From Bacteroidales bacterium (GTDB taxonomy: Bacteria > Bacteroidota > Bacteroidia > Bacteroidales > UBA10428): 64,000 bases of DNA. Under the pieces are notes generated by a model. That model was given only the letters and a program-made list of their open reading frames with translations, was not told where the DNA came from and made no database searches. The stretch lies in the NCBI GenBank assembly GCA_016938235.1, contig JAFGVA010000150.1:1-64000 (forward strand), given 5' to 3'. The translations under genes and the position numbers were made by a program. Shown one piece after another: positions 1 through 13,053 of this stretch; the stretch's first letter is position 1; the number at the start of each line of letters is the position of its first letter.

Positions 1-59
1 CGATCGTCTAATTTATGCACTAGCCGTGACGATTTTTCTACCAAAAAAAGAATTATTGA

Positions 60-404
60 AAAAATCGACTTTTTAAGGGACGACTAAATAACAGAGGAGG
101 ACATGCAATTGTGTCTGCTATGGAACAACCACCTGTTGAACATGGTTCAGTAAAAGAAATGTTCGAAGCAGTTATGAAACACGAACAATATATTACTGAT
201 TCAATAAATCAAATTGTTGGTCTTACAATCGAAGAAAAAGATTTTACCACTCATAACTGGATTCAATGGTTTGTTACTGAGCAAATTGAAGAAGAAGCCA
301 GTGTGAGTACAATTCTAGATAAGTTGAATATGGGTGGCGTTGAGAACATGTACTTATTCGATAGAGACATTATGGGTTTACGTGGAACCGCTGCAGCAGA
401 ATAA
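60..404 (+). CDS. Ferritin, C-terminal half only (broken or edge-truncated)
   Basis: Iron-storage ferritin subunit; the family oxidises Fe2+ and mineralises it inside a 24-mer cytosolic shell. Visible sequence runs from the loop LNNRGGHAIVSA through helices C-E, including KHEQYIT and QWFVTEQIEEE, which carry the second half of the ferroxidase ligands. The N-terminal half (helices A and B, with the other Glu/His ligands) is missing: an in-frame stop lies at 57-59, and the first 85 bases read as nothing ferritin-like in any of the three forward frames. The ORF track starts at GTG 111, but ferritin-like residues precede it. Either the gene is truly truncated or the sequence is faulty near an assembly edge. 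A hairpin terminator follows. Confidence 0.75.
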   Translation, partial: KNRLFKGRLNNRGGHAIVSAMEQPPVEHGSVKEMFEAVMKHEQYITDSINQIVGLTIEEKDFTTHNWIQWFVTEQIEEEASVSTILDKLNMGGVENMYLFDRDIMGLRGTAAAE

Positions 405-429
405 TAATATATCAGTACAATAATATTTT

Positions 430-464
430 AAACCGTATAACATAGAAGGTTATGCGGTTTTTTT
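430..464 (+). terminator. Rho-independent terminator after ferritin
   Basis: A 12-bp stem (AAACCGTATAAC with GTTATGCGGTTT, one G-U pair), a short loop and a run of T. It lies just after the ferritin stop, and its T-run overlaps the stop codon of the convergent gene. Confidence 0.8.
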
Positions 465-3400
465 ATTCAACTATTAGTTTTTGAATAAAGAAATTCTCAT
501 TGGTTGATATCCTTATAAAGTAAATTCCTTTTAACGGCGATGTGCTAAATGTTTCTTCTATTATAGTAGTGTTCTTATCTATCTCTTTTCTTTCAATTAT
601 TATTCCATTAGATGAAATCAATTCAATTGAAACAGGCGATAACAAAGTATTAAGAAACTTAACCTGAACATGGCCACTGGCAGGTGTTGGATTAGGGTAT
701 ACAAGATAGTTCTGATAATCGGTTGCCCTGACTCTTTTCACTGAGGTTAAACTATCTGATATGTTGACCCAAAATTCACCTGTTATTCCTCCATAAGAGC
801 CATCAACCTGTAAATATAGAGTATCGCCGGGTTTAAGGCCCGATAATAATTCAATTTCTGAATCATAAACAGAGGAGCTGATATCATCGTTAGCTGCAAT
901 AAGTTCATAATTACCTGAAAACAGGTTTTCATAGCTACTTGCACTGTATAAGGCAATTTTTGAGTCAAAGCCATTGACTTTTATTCTTAATTTACCATTT
1001 TGAGGTACAATTACTTTAAACCAAACCGAATGCCTGACCGTATCCTCAGAACCACACCAGCCATCTTGTGAGATGCATCCGTTGCTGGCTCCTGTACCAA
1101 TAGGGGGAGTTGGTTCCATTTCTTCTCGTCCCGCACAACCATTAGAAAAAATACCGTTTAATCCCGCAAGAAGAATTTGAGCATCGCTAAGATTATCTGG
1201 TATCAGTCTTATATTCAACTCATTATATGATTCGCATACACCGTGAATAGCGGTTACTTTAAATATAGTATCGTTTATTTTGGGCGATATGGTTATTGTA
1301 TTATCAACAATCGAATCAATAATCTCTTCCGGGAAAAAGGCATAGGTATAACCAGAGGGAACATTTATTTCAAGAGATGAAATTGCATTACATATGTAAT
1401 AGTTTGTGGGCGAGATATTTATTTTTAAGTCTGTAAGTATTTCTATAAATTGATATTTTAACTCAGTAGTTAAAGTATCATTCCTGAAGTGTTGCAGTGT
1501 AATAGATTTTAAGCCTGCATCAGGATATTTTATAACTATTGTATCATTATTTTTACTTGCAGAAATAAACTCAGCAGTATTATAGATCCACTTTAAACTA
1601 TCAAAATCTGATACTCCAGTATAGCTTAACCTAATTGGAGCATTAACACAACCCCGGGTAATGTCGGCAGTAAAATCAGCTTTCGGTAAAACTACGGGAG
1701 GAAGTTCGGCTTCCCATATTCCGCGCCCAAAGGTAGCTGCGTATATTTTATCAAACTCAGCCGATAATTCCAAATCATAAACAAGCACATTTGGTAAGTC
1801 AAAATTTACCTTTTGCCAGTGGTTCATATTAGCATTTCGGTAGTATACTCCAATGTCGGTTGCAGCAAAGAGTTCCTGATAACTGTTTTCACGAACTGCC
1901 AGTTTATTTACCGGAACATTTGGAAGACCAACTGAATAGTTCGACCAGCTATTGCCGCCGTTTGTTGAGTAGTATATTTTCTCTTCATCGGTATAGGAAT
2001 AAAAACACACCCATACTTTATTCGGATCGTTAGGCGAAATGGTAATTGAAGAAATATTCAGGAAGGGCAAATTTGAGTTTATTATTTGCCAGCTTAGTCC
2101 GCCATCTCTTGTTTTAAAAATAGTGTCGAAGTTAGCAGTATATATATAATCGTCGTTATTTGCCGATACAGCAAGAGCTATCAGGTTCTCTCCACTTAGG
2201 TTGTCAGATATTTTAGTCCATGTGCTTCCTTTGTCTGTTGTTTTGTACACATCCTGATATCCGGCGTATAAAATATTCTGATTTGAAGGATGTATTACAA
2301 AAGGGGTAATCCAATACCCAGATAATAAAGCATCTGGTTTTATACTGGTGAAATCTGAACCACCCGAAGTAGTTTTATATAAATTACCTGATTGAGTTGT
2401 TACATAGAAGGTGTTATCGTTTTGGTGATCAAAGAAACATTCCATCCCGTCTCCGCCAAATACTTCAAACCAGTTTTGATTTATTTTGAAGAAAGTACCA
2501 TTATCCTGATTGCCTGAGAGTATTTTATTGTTCGTGGTTTTCGAAATGCCTATTCTATATGATTGAAGTATTTTTAGGTTATTTGAAATATCTTCCCAGG
2601 TATTTCCATTATCTGTTGATTTATAAATTCCGCCATCGTTTGCCACAAAAAGATCATTTGTATGCGGTGAGTAGGCTAACATGTGTTGATCTACATGAAC
2701 GTATGGATATTCGGAGTCATGATAAGAGTCTGTCATTATAGTCCAGGAAATACCACTATCAGTAGAACGCCAGATGTTTATACCACCAACAAATAATATC
2801 GAAGAATTGGTTGGAGAAACAGCCAGGGCAAGATCGTACCAACCCTGACCACCCTGATCACTGCCGTTAGTATTCCTGCCCAACAGGTTTTTATTTTTGG
2901 TACCATCGTATATAAAACTCCAGGTACTTCCGCTATCGGTTGATTTAAACAAACCATACAAACCCGAATTTTCCACATCTGAAAATAATGCATAAATAAT
3001 GTTTGCGTTATTCTGTGTAACAGCGAGTTCGATACGTTCAACTTTTCCTGTTAAGTTTAAAGCATCAGAAACCACCGAAAAAGAGTTTCCCCCATTTGTA
3101 CTTCGGTAAATCTTGGCGTTGCCATATCCATCGTATGAGGTAGCATAAACATAGGAGGTATTTCCGGGTTTATATTCAATGTCCTTAAAGTTACCCGCCT
3201 GCACCATGGTATAGCTTTCCCATGCATTTGTGGTTTTGTAAATTCCTGCTGTTGAAGTTGCAATCATAACAGCCGGATTATTAGGGTTTATAATAATTCT
3301 TGAGAAAGAAATTCTTTGAGTAACATTCAAACTTAGCGATGTTGGCTCCCAGGTTTTGCCTCCGTCATTCGACTTTAATATTCCCATTGCATAGGTCTGA

Positions 3401-4002
3401 AACTTGTTTCCATCGCCATCGCCGGTAACAATATATATATTATTCGGATCGGTGGGTGAAACCGCTATATCGCTAACACCAATTATATCCAGAAAATCGG
3501 TGGTGGTATTCCATGTTCCGCCTCCGTCTTTTGTAATCCATAATCCGCCGGTAGGAGCGCCAACATAAATTATATCGGGGTTTGTTGGGTGAAATCTCAC
3601 ACAATTAAGTCTTCCGTTTCCAGTTAAATCTGTCGTTCCAATTGCAAATGGTGTTTGGTTTGGCCCGGAAAAAATCCATTTTAAAGAATCTCCCGATTCC
3701 AGTAACGATTCCTCTGTGAAATCATTCCAGATGCCTTTGAGATCTGGCTGTGAATTCGCCATTAATCTTTGCTCCGTAAAAAACGCCCATCTCAGATGAG
3801 GTTTATAACCTTTACTTTTTCGGTCTGTTCTGTTTTCCCAATATCGATTAAATGCTTCTTGCTGTTGTTCAAAACTTAATTCAGTGTTTTCGGTATTTTT
3901 GAATCTTGAAGAGTATTCATAAATCCAGGGCTGAGCAATAATACCGGAAAAAAAACTTGAAATTGCCAGTAGTAACAAAATTATGTAAAAAGAAAGTCGC
4001 AT
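463..4002 (-). CDS. Secreted Asp-box (BNR/sortilin-like) repeat protein with T9SS sorting domain
   Basis: Signal peptide at residues 1-23. It is followed by about a dozen Asp-box motifs of the S/T-x-D/N-x-G-x-T/S-W type (for example KSTDSGSTW, KTTDKGSTW, YSTNGGNSW) over roughly residues 130-770, which implies a beta-propeller of the sortilin/VPS10 or BNR class. A PKD-like segment follows, then a region with possible CUB-like character. The last 80 residues (YLVYPNPTPASG to the end) match a type A T9SS sorting signal, so the protein is probably exported across the outer membrane and anchored or released. No sialidase catalytic residues were recognised, so an enzymatic role is not claimed. It is transcribed divergently from secA and looks monocistronic. 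Function beyond secretion is unknown. Confidence 0.8.
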   Translation of the reverse strand: MRLSFYIILLLLAISSFFSGIIAQPWIYEYSSRFKNTENTELSFEQQQEAFNRYWENRTDRKSKGYKPHLRWAFFTEQRLMANSQPDLKGIWNDFTEESLLESGDSLKWIFSGPNQTPFAIGTTDLTGNGRLNCVRFHPTNPDIIYVGAPTGGLWITKDGGGTWNTTTDFLDIIGVSDIAVSPTDPNNIYIVTGDGDGNKFQTYAMGILKSNDGGKTWEPTSLSLNVTQRISFSRIIINPNNPAVMIATSTAGIYKTTNAWESYTMVQAGNFKDIEYKPGNTSYVYATSYDGYGNAKIYRSTNGGNSFSVVSDALNLTGKVERIELAVTQNNANIIYALFSDVENSGLYGLFKSTDSGSTWSFIYDGTKNKNLLGRNTNGSDQGGQGWYDLALAVSPTNSSILFVGGINIWRSTDSGISWTIMTDSYHDSEYPYVHVDQHMLAYSPHTNDLFVANDGGIYKSTDNGNTWEDISNNLKILQSYRIGISKTTNNKILSGNQDNGTFFKINQNWFEVFGGDGMECFFDHQNDNTFYVTTQSGNLYKTTSGGSDFTSIKPDALLSGYWITPFVIHPSNQNILYAGYQDVYKTTDKGSTWTKISDNLSGENLIALAVSANNDDYIYTANFDTIFKTRDGGLSWQIINSNLPFLNISSITISPNDPNKVWVCFYSYTDEEKIYYSTNGGNSWSNYSVGLPNVPVNKLAVRENSYQELFAATDIGVYYRNANMNHWQKVNFDLPNVLVYDLELSAEFDKIYAATFGRGIWEAELPPVVLPKADFTADITRGCVNAPIRLSYTGVSDFDSLKWIYNTAEFISASKNNDTIVIKYPDAGLKSITLQHFRNDTLTTELKYQFIEILTDLKINISPTNYYICNAISSLEINVPSGYTYAFFPEEIIDSIVDNTITISPKINDTIFKVTAIHGVCESYNELNIRLIPDNLSDAQILLAGLNGIFSNGCAGREEMEPTPPIGTGASNGCISQDGWCGSEDTVRHSVWFKVIVPQNGKLRIKVNGFDSKIALYSASSYENLFSGNYELIAANDDISSSVYDSEIELLSGLKPGDTLYLQVDGSYGGITGEFWVNISDSLTSVKRVRATDYQNYLVYPNPTPASGHVQVKFLNTLLSPVSIELISSNGIIIERKEIDKNTTIIEETFSTSPLKGIYFIRISTNENFFIQKLIVE

Positions 4003-4129
4003 TATGGTTTCCGCTGGTTTATGATTTAAAGGTATAAAAATCTTAGAAGATTTGGTTTTTTTTAACAGAAATGGAACAATAAAATAGGGTATTTATAAAC
4101 AAATCCTTAGTGAATCTTATTAAAACAAT

Positions 4130-4137
4130 TAAATTTG
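4130..4137 (+). promoter_or_regulatory. Bacteroidetes -7 box (TAnnTTTG) for secA
   Basis: TAAATTTG matches the Bacteroidetes sigma-A -7 consensus TAnnTTTG. The start codon is 36 bases downstream. A TTAG about 19 bases upstream is one base from the -33 TTTG. Confidence 0.55.
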
Positions 4138-4172
4138 TTGGCCTTAAAAACAGCATATAATAAAACATAATA

Positions 4173-7100
4173 ATGAGCGTACTAACAAAAATTCTGGGTA
4201 AAATACTTGGCGACAAATCAGAAAGAGATATAAAAGATGTTTCTCCTCTGGTTGAAGCGGTTAAAGTTGAATTTGAAAAATTACAGAATATCTCTAATGA
4301 TGAGCTAAGAGCAATATCTATCAGGCTAAAAGCAGAAATTCAAAACAGCATTAAAGCAGATCAGGAACAGATAGAAAGTCTTAAATCCGACGCTGAAAAA
4401 GAAGAAGACATCAGCAAAAAAGAAGGTTATTACGATCAGATTGATAAAATTGAGAAGGAAATAGACGACAAGATTGAAGATGCCCTAAACAAAGCATTGC
4501 CTCAGGCTTTCGCTGTTGTTAAAGAAACTGCACGTCGTTTTAACGAACAGGAATTTTTAGAAGTTACAGCCAATGAAAATGACAGAAACCTGGCAGCGGT
4601 TTATGAAAATATTGAAATAGTTGGCAACAAAGCCAGATATGCTAACTCCTGGATGGCCGGAGGCAATAAAATTACCTGGGACATGGTTCATTACGATGTT
4701 CAGCTTATAGGTGGTGTTGTATTGCATCAGGGTAAAATTGCCGAGATGGCAACGGGTGAAGGTAAAACACTTGTTGCAACCTTGCCGGTATTTCTGAATG
4801 CTTTATCTGGCCGGGGCGTGCATATCGTAACTGTTAACGATTACCTTGCAAAACGTGACTCTGAATGGATGGGCCCCTTGTACCAGTTCCATGGTTTAAG
4901 TGTTGATTGTATTGACAAGCATCAGCCAAATTCAACTCAAAGAAGGAATGCTTATCAGGCTGATATAACTTTTGGAACAAACAACGAGTTTGGATTTGAT
5001 TATCTGAGGGATAATATGGCAATCAGCCCTGCAGATTTAGTTCAGAGAAGACACAATTATTCAATAGTGGATGAGGTTGACTCCGTTTTAATTGACGATG
5101 CCCGTACTCCACTTATTATTTCTGGTCCGGTTCCAAAAGGAGATAATCAGGAGTTCGAAGAGTTTAAGCCACGCGTCGAAAAATTAGTGAATTTACAGCG
5201 TAAACTTGTTACAGAACTATTAGCTGACGCTAAAAAACTTATTAGTAGCGGAGATAAAGAAAAAGGTGGATTTAAACTGTTGCAGGCTTTTAAGGGGCTG
5301 CCTAAGAATAAGGCGCTAATAAAATATATGAGCGAAGAAGGGATAAAAGCTCTTTTACATAAAACCGAGAATTTTTACATGCAGGATGCAAGTAAAAACA
5401 TGCATAAGGTAACCGACGAGCTTTATTTTGTGATTGATGAGAAGTTAAACTCTGTTGATTTAACCGATAAAGGTCTGGAGACTTTAACCTCAACAACCGA
5501 TGATGCTAACTTTTTTATAATGCCAGATATAGGTTCTGAAATTGCTGACCTGGAAAAATCAACCAGCTCCGAAAAAGAGTTATTGGAAAAGAAAGACAGG
5601 TTAATTCAGGATTATGCCATAAAATCAGACAGGATTCATACCGTTAATCAATTACTTAAAGCATATGCCATGTTCGAAAAGGATGTTGAGTATGTTTTAA
5701 TGGACAACAAAGTGAAGATTGTTGACGAACAGACAGGCCGTATTATGGAAGGACGGAGATACAGTGATGGTCTGCACCAGGCAATCGAGGCAAAAGAACA
5801 TGTTAAAGTAGAAGCTGCTACACAAACCTATGCCACTATTACTCTGCAGAACTATTTCAGAATGTATCATAAACTTGCCGGTATGACCGGTACTGCAGAA
5901 ACCGAAGCTGGTGAATTATGGGATATTTATAAACTTGATGTTGTTGTAATTCCAACAAACAGGCCAATTTCGAGAAATGACAGAGAAGACTTGGTTTACA
6001 GAACAAAACGCGAAAAATACAATGCTGTAATCGATGAGTGTGTAAGCCTTGTAAAACAAGGCCGTCCGGTTCTGGTTGGTACAACCTCAGTTGAAATTTC
6101 GGAATTATTAAGCAGAATGCTTAAAATGAAGGGAGTAAATCATAATGTGCTGAATGCCAAGTTACACCAGCGCGAAGCTGATATTGTTGCTGAAGCCGGT
6201 AAAGCCGGTACGGTTACTATTGCTACCAACATGGCGGGTCGTGGTACCGACATTAAACTTTCGGCCGAAGTTAAAGCTGCAGGTGGCCTTGCAATTATTG
6301 GTACTGAAAGACATGAATCCCGGCGTGTTGACAGACAGCTTAGAGGTCGTGCCGGTCGGCAGGGAGATCCGGGTTCTTCACAGTTCTATGTTTCTTTAGA
6401 AGACGATCTGATGCGCCTGTTTGGTAGTGACCGAATTGCTACACTGATGGACAGAATGGGACTTAAAGAAGGAGAGGTAATTCAGCATAGTATGATTACC
6501 AAATCAATTGAACGTGCACAGAAAAAAGTTGAGGAAAATAACTTCGGTATTCGTAAAAGATTACTTGAATATGATGATGTAATGAACAACCAACGTGAAG
6601 TAATTTATAAAAAACGTCGTCATGCTCTATATGGAGAAAGAATTCAGGTTGACATAGCAAATATGATGTATGAGGTTTGCGAAAGTCTGGTGGAAGAATG
6701 CCACGGAAATGTTGATTATGAAGATTACAATTTTGAAGTTATCAGGTTCTTGTCAATTTCTAATCCGATTAGCGAGGAAGAATACCTGCAGATGAATGAA
6801 AGTGACTTAACCGAAAAGTTATATCATGCAACAGTGAGTGCTTATGCCAGAAAGGCTGATTCGATTAAAAAACAAGCATTCCCGATAATTAAACATGTAC
6901 ACGAGCACCAGGCAAGTGCATACGAAAATATTTTAGTGCCAATTACTGATGGATCTAAAACTTATAATGTAGTTACAAACCTCGAGAAGAATGTAACTAC
7001 GGAATGCCAGGAGCTTGTGCGTTCATACGAGAAGTCGATTACTCTGGCTACAATTGACGATAACTGGAAAGAACATTTAAGAGAGCTTGACGATTTGAAA

Positions 7101-7478
7101 CAATCGGTTCAGAATGCAACCTACGAGCAAAAAGATCCTTTGTTGATTTATAAGTTCGAATCGTTTGAACTTTTTAAGAACATGATAGATACAGTGAATA
7201 AAGAAACTGTAGGTGTTCTTATGAAAGGACAAATTCCGATTGAAGATCCGAATGAGGTAAAAAAAGGTGAAATGCCGCGACGTTCAAATATGAGTAATCT
7301 TCGAACAAGCAAAAGCGATGCCGATTCATACGGTCCGGACGGTGGACAACAAAGTGAACCAAAACGTGAAGAACGGAGAGTTCAACCGGTTAGAGTTGAG
7401 AAAAAGGTTGGCAGAAACGATCCTTGTCCCTGTGGAAGCGGTAAGAAATACAAAAACTGTCACGGTAAACCCCAATAA
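4173..7478 (+). CDS. secA: Preprotein translocase subunit SecA
   Basis: ATPase motor that drives unfolded preproteins through SecYEG at the inner membrane. Visible features: Walker A GEGKT near residues 195-199; DEVD Walker B at 300-303; the helicase motif II region [21 protein letters not shown]; and [14 protein letters not shown] near the C-terminal ATPase half. A highly charged C-tail ends in [18 protein letters not shown], the Zn-binding SecB/ribosome-contact motif. At 1101 aa it is longer than the E. coli protein (901 aa) because of insertions, the largest after the DEAD region (about residues 325-480); such long forms are common in Bacteroidetes. A TAnnTTTG box lies 36 bases before the ATG. 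The next gene starts 9 bases after its stop. Confidence 0.97.
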   Translation: MSVLTKILGKILGDKSERDIKDVSPLVEAVKVEFEKLQNISNDELRAISIRLKAEIQNSIKADQEQIESLKSDAEKEEDISKKEGYYDQIDKIEKEIDDKIEDALNKALPQAFAVVKETARRFNEQEFLEVTANENDRNLAAVYENIEIVGNKARYANSWMAGGNKITWDMVHYDVQLIGGVVLHQGKIAEMATGEGKTLVATLPVFLNALSGRGVHIVTVNDYLAKRDSEWMGPLYQFHGLSVDCIDKHQPNSTQRRNAYQADITFGTNNEFGFDYLRDNMAISPADLVQRRHNYSIVDEVDSVLIDDARTPLIISGPVPKGDNQEFEEFKPRVEKLVNLQRKLVTELLADAKKLISSGDKEKGGFKLLQAFKGLPKNKALIKYMSEEGIKALLHKTENFYMQDASKNMHKVTDELYFVIDEKLNSVDLTDKGLETLTSTTDDANFFIMPDIGSEIADLEKSTSSEKELLEKKDRLIQDYAIKSDRIHTVNQLLKAYAMFEKDVEYVLMDNKVKIVDEQTGRIMEGRRYSDGLHQAIEAKEHVKVEAATQTYATITLQNYFRMYHKLAGMTGTAETEAGELWDIYKLDVVVIPTNRPISRNDREDLVYRTKREKYNAVIDECVSLVKQGRPVLVGTTSVEISELLSRMLKMKGVNHNVLNAKLHQREADIVAEAGKAGTVTIATNMAGRGTDIKLSAEVKAAGGLAIIGTERHESRRVDRQLRGRAGRQGDPGSSQFYVSLEDDLMRLFGSDRIATLMDRMGLKEGEVIQHSMITKSIERAQKKVEENNFGIRKRLLEYDDVMNNQREVIYKKRRHALYGERIQVDIANMMYEVCESLVEECHGNVDYEDYNFEVIRFLSISNPISEEEYLQMNESDLTEKLYHATVSAYARKADSIKKQAFPIIKHVHEHQASAYENILVPITDGSKTYNVVTNLEKNVTTECQELVRSYEKSITLATIDDNWKEHLRELDDLKQSVQNATYEQKDPLLIYKFESFELFKNMIDTVNKETVGVLMKGQIPIEDPNEVKKGEMPRRSNMSNLRTSKSDADSYGPDGGQQSEPKREERRVQPVRVEKKVGRNDPCPCGSGKKYKNCHGKPQ

Positions 7479-7487
7479 GAGTAAAAT

Positions 7488-7832
7488 ATGTATATTGAAG
7501 GAGAAGATAGAACCATTGCATGGTTGAGCTATTTAACCCCAATAGGTTGGTTAGTAGCAATTTTTATGTTTCTTAGCAATAACCGGTATAATTCCCTGGC
7601 TCAGTTTCACCTGAAACAATCTCTGGGTATATTTATTTCTGCAATTATTGCAGGAATTCTAAACAAATTTTTAATTTTTATTCCTGTTATTGGCGTTTTA
7701 TCAATAATGATAATAAACCTTTTGTTTCTTGTTCTGTGGATCCTGGGCCTTGTTGCAGCTGTACAGGGCGAGAAAAAAGAAGTGCCTTTTATTGGCAGGC
7801 TTTCACAGGAATTGCTAAACTTTATAAAATAG
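7488..7832 (+). CDS. Small membrane protein, DUF4870/Tic20-like
   Basis: 114 aa with three predicted membrane helices (roughly residues 17-30, 45-66 and 68-92). The pattern of a Trp-Leu start, NSLAQFHLKQ between the helices and an amphipathic tail resembles the DUF4870/Tic20-like family of small integral membrane proteins. Biochemical function is unknown. It begins 9 bases after secA and probably shares its transcript, which hints at, but does not prove, a link to envelope or export functions. It converges on dapA with 9 bases between stops. Confidence 0.65.
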   Translation: MYIEGEDRTIAWLSYLTPIGWLVAIFMFLSNNRYNSLAQFHLKQSLGIFISAIIAGILNKFLIFIPVIGVLSIMIINLLFLVLWILGLVAAVQGEKKEVPFIGRLSQELLNFIK

Positions 7833-7841
7833 CTTATTTCT

Positions 7842-8720
7842 TTAAATTTCAGTTAATAGTTTCTGAAGTGTCACATACAATTCGTCACTGGCAGGAACTA
7901 AAGGTAATCTGACGTATTTTTCGCACATACCCATAATTTCGAGGGCAGCTTTAATTCCGGTAGGACTTCCTTCTTTGAATAAAGCAGCAATGTAATCAAT
8001 CAATTTATACTGAAACTTGTTTGCTTCGGTAAAATCGCCCTTTAGGGCAGCCTTTATCAATTGCGAAAATTCCCTTGGATGTGAGTTGGCAACAACAGAA
8101 ATTGCACCTTTTGCTCCCAGGCTAATCATTGGAAGGGTCAGTGCATCATCGCCTGATAATACGCTAAAGTACTCGGGTTTATTTTTAATAATTTTCATTA
8201 TTTGAGCAAAATTGCCCGATGCTTCTTTAATAGCAATAATATTGGAACATTCTTCAGCTAGTTTTAATACAGTCTTTGCAGCTATATTTGAACTTGTTCT
8301 GCCGGGCACGTTGTAAAGAATAACCGGCAAAACAGTTGCGTTTGCAATGGCCTTAAAATGCTCAAATAATCCGTCCTGCGATGGCTTATTATAATAAGGA
8401 GCAACAGAAAGTATTCCCGAAATGCCATTCAGGTTTGACTCTTTTAGTGTGTAAACAACTTCCATTGTATTATTGCCACCTGCACCAAGAACTATGGGTA
8501 CCCTGTTGGCAACCTTCTGTTTTGTGAATTCTACAACCTGTATCTTTTCTTCTTTCGAGAGAGTAGCAGTTTCACCAGTAGTGCCAAGGCTAACTATATA
8601 GTCTGTACCTCCCGAAATAATGTGATTAATTGTTTTGTCTAATGAGTCAAAGTCTACATTTAAATCTTTCGTAAAAGGTGTAACAATAGCTACACCTGTT
8701 CCCTCAAACGTGTTGCTCAT
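7842..8720 (-). CDS. dapA: 4-hydroxy-tetrahydrodipicolinate synthase
   Basis: Condenses pyruvate with aspartate semialdehyde, the first committed step of the diaminopimelate/lysine pathway, in the cytosol. 292 aa is the usual length. Visible landmarks: LGTTGE near residue 50; the tyrosine of LYNVPGR (Tyr136); and the Schiff-base lysine in AIKEASGN (Lys165). The TIM-barrel pattern is continuous from end to end. It follows the DUF6913-type gene on the same strand with a 6-base gap, so the two are probably one transcript. Confidence 0.96.
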   Translation of the reverse strand: MSNTFEGTGVAIVTPFTKDLNVDFDSLDKTINHIISGGTDYIVSLGTTGETATLSKEEKIQVVEFTKQKVANRVPIVLGAGGNNTMEVVYTLKESNLNGISGILSVAPYYNKPSQDGLFEHFKAIANATVLPVILYNVPGRTSSNIAAKTVLKLAEECSNIIAIKEASGNFAQIMKIIKNKPEYFSVLSGDDALTLPMISLGAKGAISVVANSHPREFSQLIKAALKGDFTEANKFQYKLIDYIAALFKEGSPTGIKAALEIMGMCEKYVRLPLVPASDELYVTLQKLLTEI

Positions 8721-8726
8721 AAAAGT

Positions 8727-9377
8727 CTAATTTTTTATCAAAGATAAGTAATGAATCAGTTGATTAATAAGAAAATTAAGCTGTAGTTCGGTATTCGTTT
8801 TGACGTCGGCAATAGTATCGTAGCTTGTTTTATGTTTAGAAGCTTTTGAGTAGTCTTTGGCAAGTTCAGCCTGAAGATCTTTCATTGCTGTCTTTTCTTT
8901 TTCAATATCAATCATTAAATCAAGTAGTTCCTGGCCTTCGGTAAATACACCGGTTTTAAATTTAGCTTTTGACATAGCTAAAATGTATTTTACAGGATAG
9001 GTCTCTTCGAGGTTTAAGTTTATTAATAGGTCAAATTCTTTATTTATGAAAGTATCAACGGCATCGCATTGTGGTTTCTGGTACCAGTTGAGATGATTTC
9101 TGGTAAAAAATTCAAAACCTTTCCGGTAAAGATAATGGTCAATCATTTGTTTGCTGTCAACATAACCAAGAACCATAATCTCATTATCCTTTTTCGAAAG
9201 TTGTTTAACAAGGTCTTTAACTACTTCAAAACTAACCAAATCAGTAGCATCATACATTAGCCCTATAGATTTGGCTTCTTGTATGCTACAAGCCTTGACT
9301 TTTCTCGATTGGGACTTTATGCTCTTTCTAAGAACATAGCTTCCAACTTTGTTTCGGATGGTCCCGGTTAAATTCAT
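8727..9377 (-). CDS. DUF6913-like conserved hypothetical protein
   Basis: 216 aa, no signal peptide or membrane helix; starts MNLTGTIRNKVGSYVLRK. The middle has alternating hydrophobic strands and the motif DLLINLNLEETYPVKYI, which resembles the Bacteroidetes family annotated as DUF6913. That family assignment is from memory. It lies directly upstream of dapA (6-base gap), an arrangement that suggests co-expression only. The catalytic role is unknown. Confidence 0.55.
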   Translation of the reverse strand: MNLTGTIRNKVGSYVLRKSIKSQSRKVKACSIQEAKSIGLMYDATDLVSFEVVKDLVKQLSKKDNEIMVLGYVDSKQMIDHYLYRKGFEFFTRNHLNWYQKPQCDAVDTFINKEFDLLINLNLEETYPVKYILAMSKAKFKTGVFTEGQELLDLMIDIEKEKTAMKDLQAELAKDYSKASKHKTSYDTIADVKTNTELQLNFLINQLIHYLSLIKN

Positions 9378-9456
9378 AGTACAATGTTAACAAAATTCAT
9401 TGTAACTGCATATCTATCTATTTAAGCTTTTTTTAACCAAACACAATTTTTATTTG

Positions 9457-11858
<2,402 letters not shown>

Positions 11859-13052
11859 ATGGTAGAATTTGGTGTTCCAACAAAGAAGCTGATGAAAGGA
11901 TTAAAGGCTGGAGTGGCACATATACAGGTTTGGGTATTGCTGTTTCTTATAAACTTCTGGGTTTTTAAGGATATAGGTTTTGAACTTGAACTTAAATACA
12001 AAATATACACATGGTTTTTATATGTCGTTGTTTTTTATATTAGTTACCTGTTCCTTTTTAAGTATTTTTTTCTGAAAAAGAAATATTTTCTTTTCTCAAT
12101 TATAACTGCTTGTCTCGTCATTGTTTCAACTTTCTTTTTGCGTGAAATAAGACAGGCCAGCATGAATAAATACTTTGAAACCCATAAGTTTATGGTGGCA
12201 GATCCTGCCTTCGACAGTTTATTTCATAGAGGCGATAAAATTTTGTCAAAGCCACCTCCAGGTGAAGAAAGGTATTCGGAGAATGATAATCGCTTTGGAA
12301 TTATGACTCCTGATTCTCTTAAACTGGAACAAAGAAAACTACCCGGAAGACCTCCGCTTCATAAAGATTTTTTCTCATTATATAGTGTGATTCTTGTACT
12401 TACTGCAAGTGTGTCGGTAAAGTTTTTTGAAGAATGGCAGGAAAACGAAAAAAGAAAAAGTGAGATGGAAAGTGAGAAACTGGCTACAGAACTTACTTAT
12501 CTTAAACACCAGATTAACCCACATTTTCTCTTTAATTCTTTGAATAGTATTTATTCTTTATCGATGAGTAAATCTGAGAATACCGCTGATGCTATAATTA
12601 AACTTTCATCAATTCTCAGGTATATACTTTACAGACCCGGAAATATAAAGGTGTTTCTCACGGAAGAATTGAAAATACTGGTTGATTATATTGATTTGCA
12701 GAAATTAAGATTAACCGATAAAGTAGATTTGAATTATAAAATTGTTGGCGATTCAGGCAATTACGAAATCGAACCATTTATTCTTATTCCCCTTATTGAA
12801 AATGCATTTAAATATGGAGCCGATAATGTGAATGATACTTTTATTGACATTCTTATTTCCATAAATGAGAATGTATTAACTTTATTAGTTAGGAACACAA
12901 ATCTTTCAAAATCAATTAAAAAGGAAGAATCATCGGGTATTGGAATACAGAATATAATTCGTCGGTTAGATTTAATTTATCCGAATGCCTACAAATTAAA
13001 ACTTGATGATATGGACGATGTATTTGTGGTTAAACTTGAAATTAATTTGTAA
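11859..13052 (+). CDS. LytS-type sensor histidine kinase (His_kinase family)
   Basis: Membrane histidine kinase partner of the LytTR regulator directly downstream. Predicted helices at about residues 23-37, 48-72, 75-95 and 171-190; the segment between helices 3 and 4 (about 75 aa) is probably periplasmic. The phospho-acceptor is His217 in LKHQINPHFLFN, the signature of the LytS/YehU class, followed by an ATP-binding domain with LIPLIENAFKYG and SSGIGIQNI. 397 aa is normal for this class. The first ATG is used; ATG at codon 12 (MKGLKAG) is an alternative. The regulator starts 1 base after its stop. The signal sensed is not evident. Confidence 0.9.
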   Translation: MVEFGVPTKKLMKGLKAGVAHIQVWVLLFLINFWVFKDIGFELELKYKIYTWFLYVVVFYISYLFLFKYFFLKKKYFLFSIITACLVIVSTFFLREIRQASMNKYFETHKFMVADPAFDSLFHRGDKILSKPPPGEERYSENDNRFGIMTPDSLKLEQRKLPGRPPLHKDFFSLYSVILVLTASVSVKFFEEWQENEKRKSEMESEKLATELTYLKHQINPHFLFNSLNSIYSLSMSKSENTADAIIKLSSILRYILYRPGNIKVFLTEELKILVDYIDLQKLRLTDKVDLNYKIVGDSGNYEIEPFILIPLIENAFKYGADNVNDTFIDILISINENVLTLLVRNTNLSKSIKKEESSGIGIQNIIRRLDLIYPNAYKLKLDDMDDVFVVKLEINL

Positions 13053-13053
13053 G

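Noticed and set aside
783-974. Minus-strand 63 aa ORF and other short frames inside 463-4002
   Set aside because: They are shadows of the large T9SS protein with no independent support.
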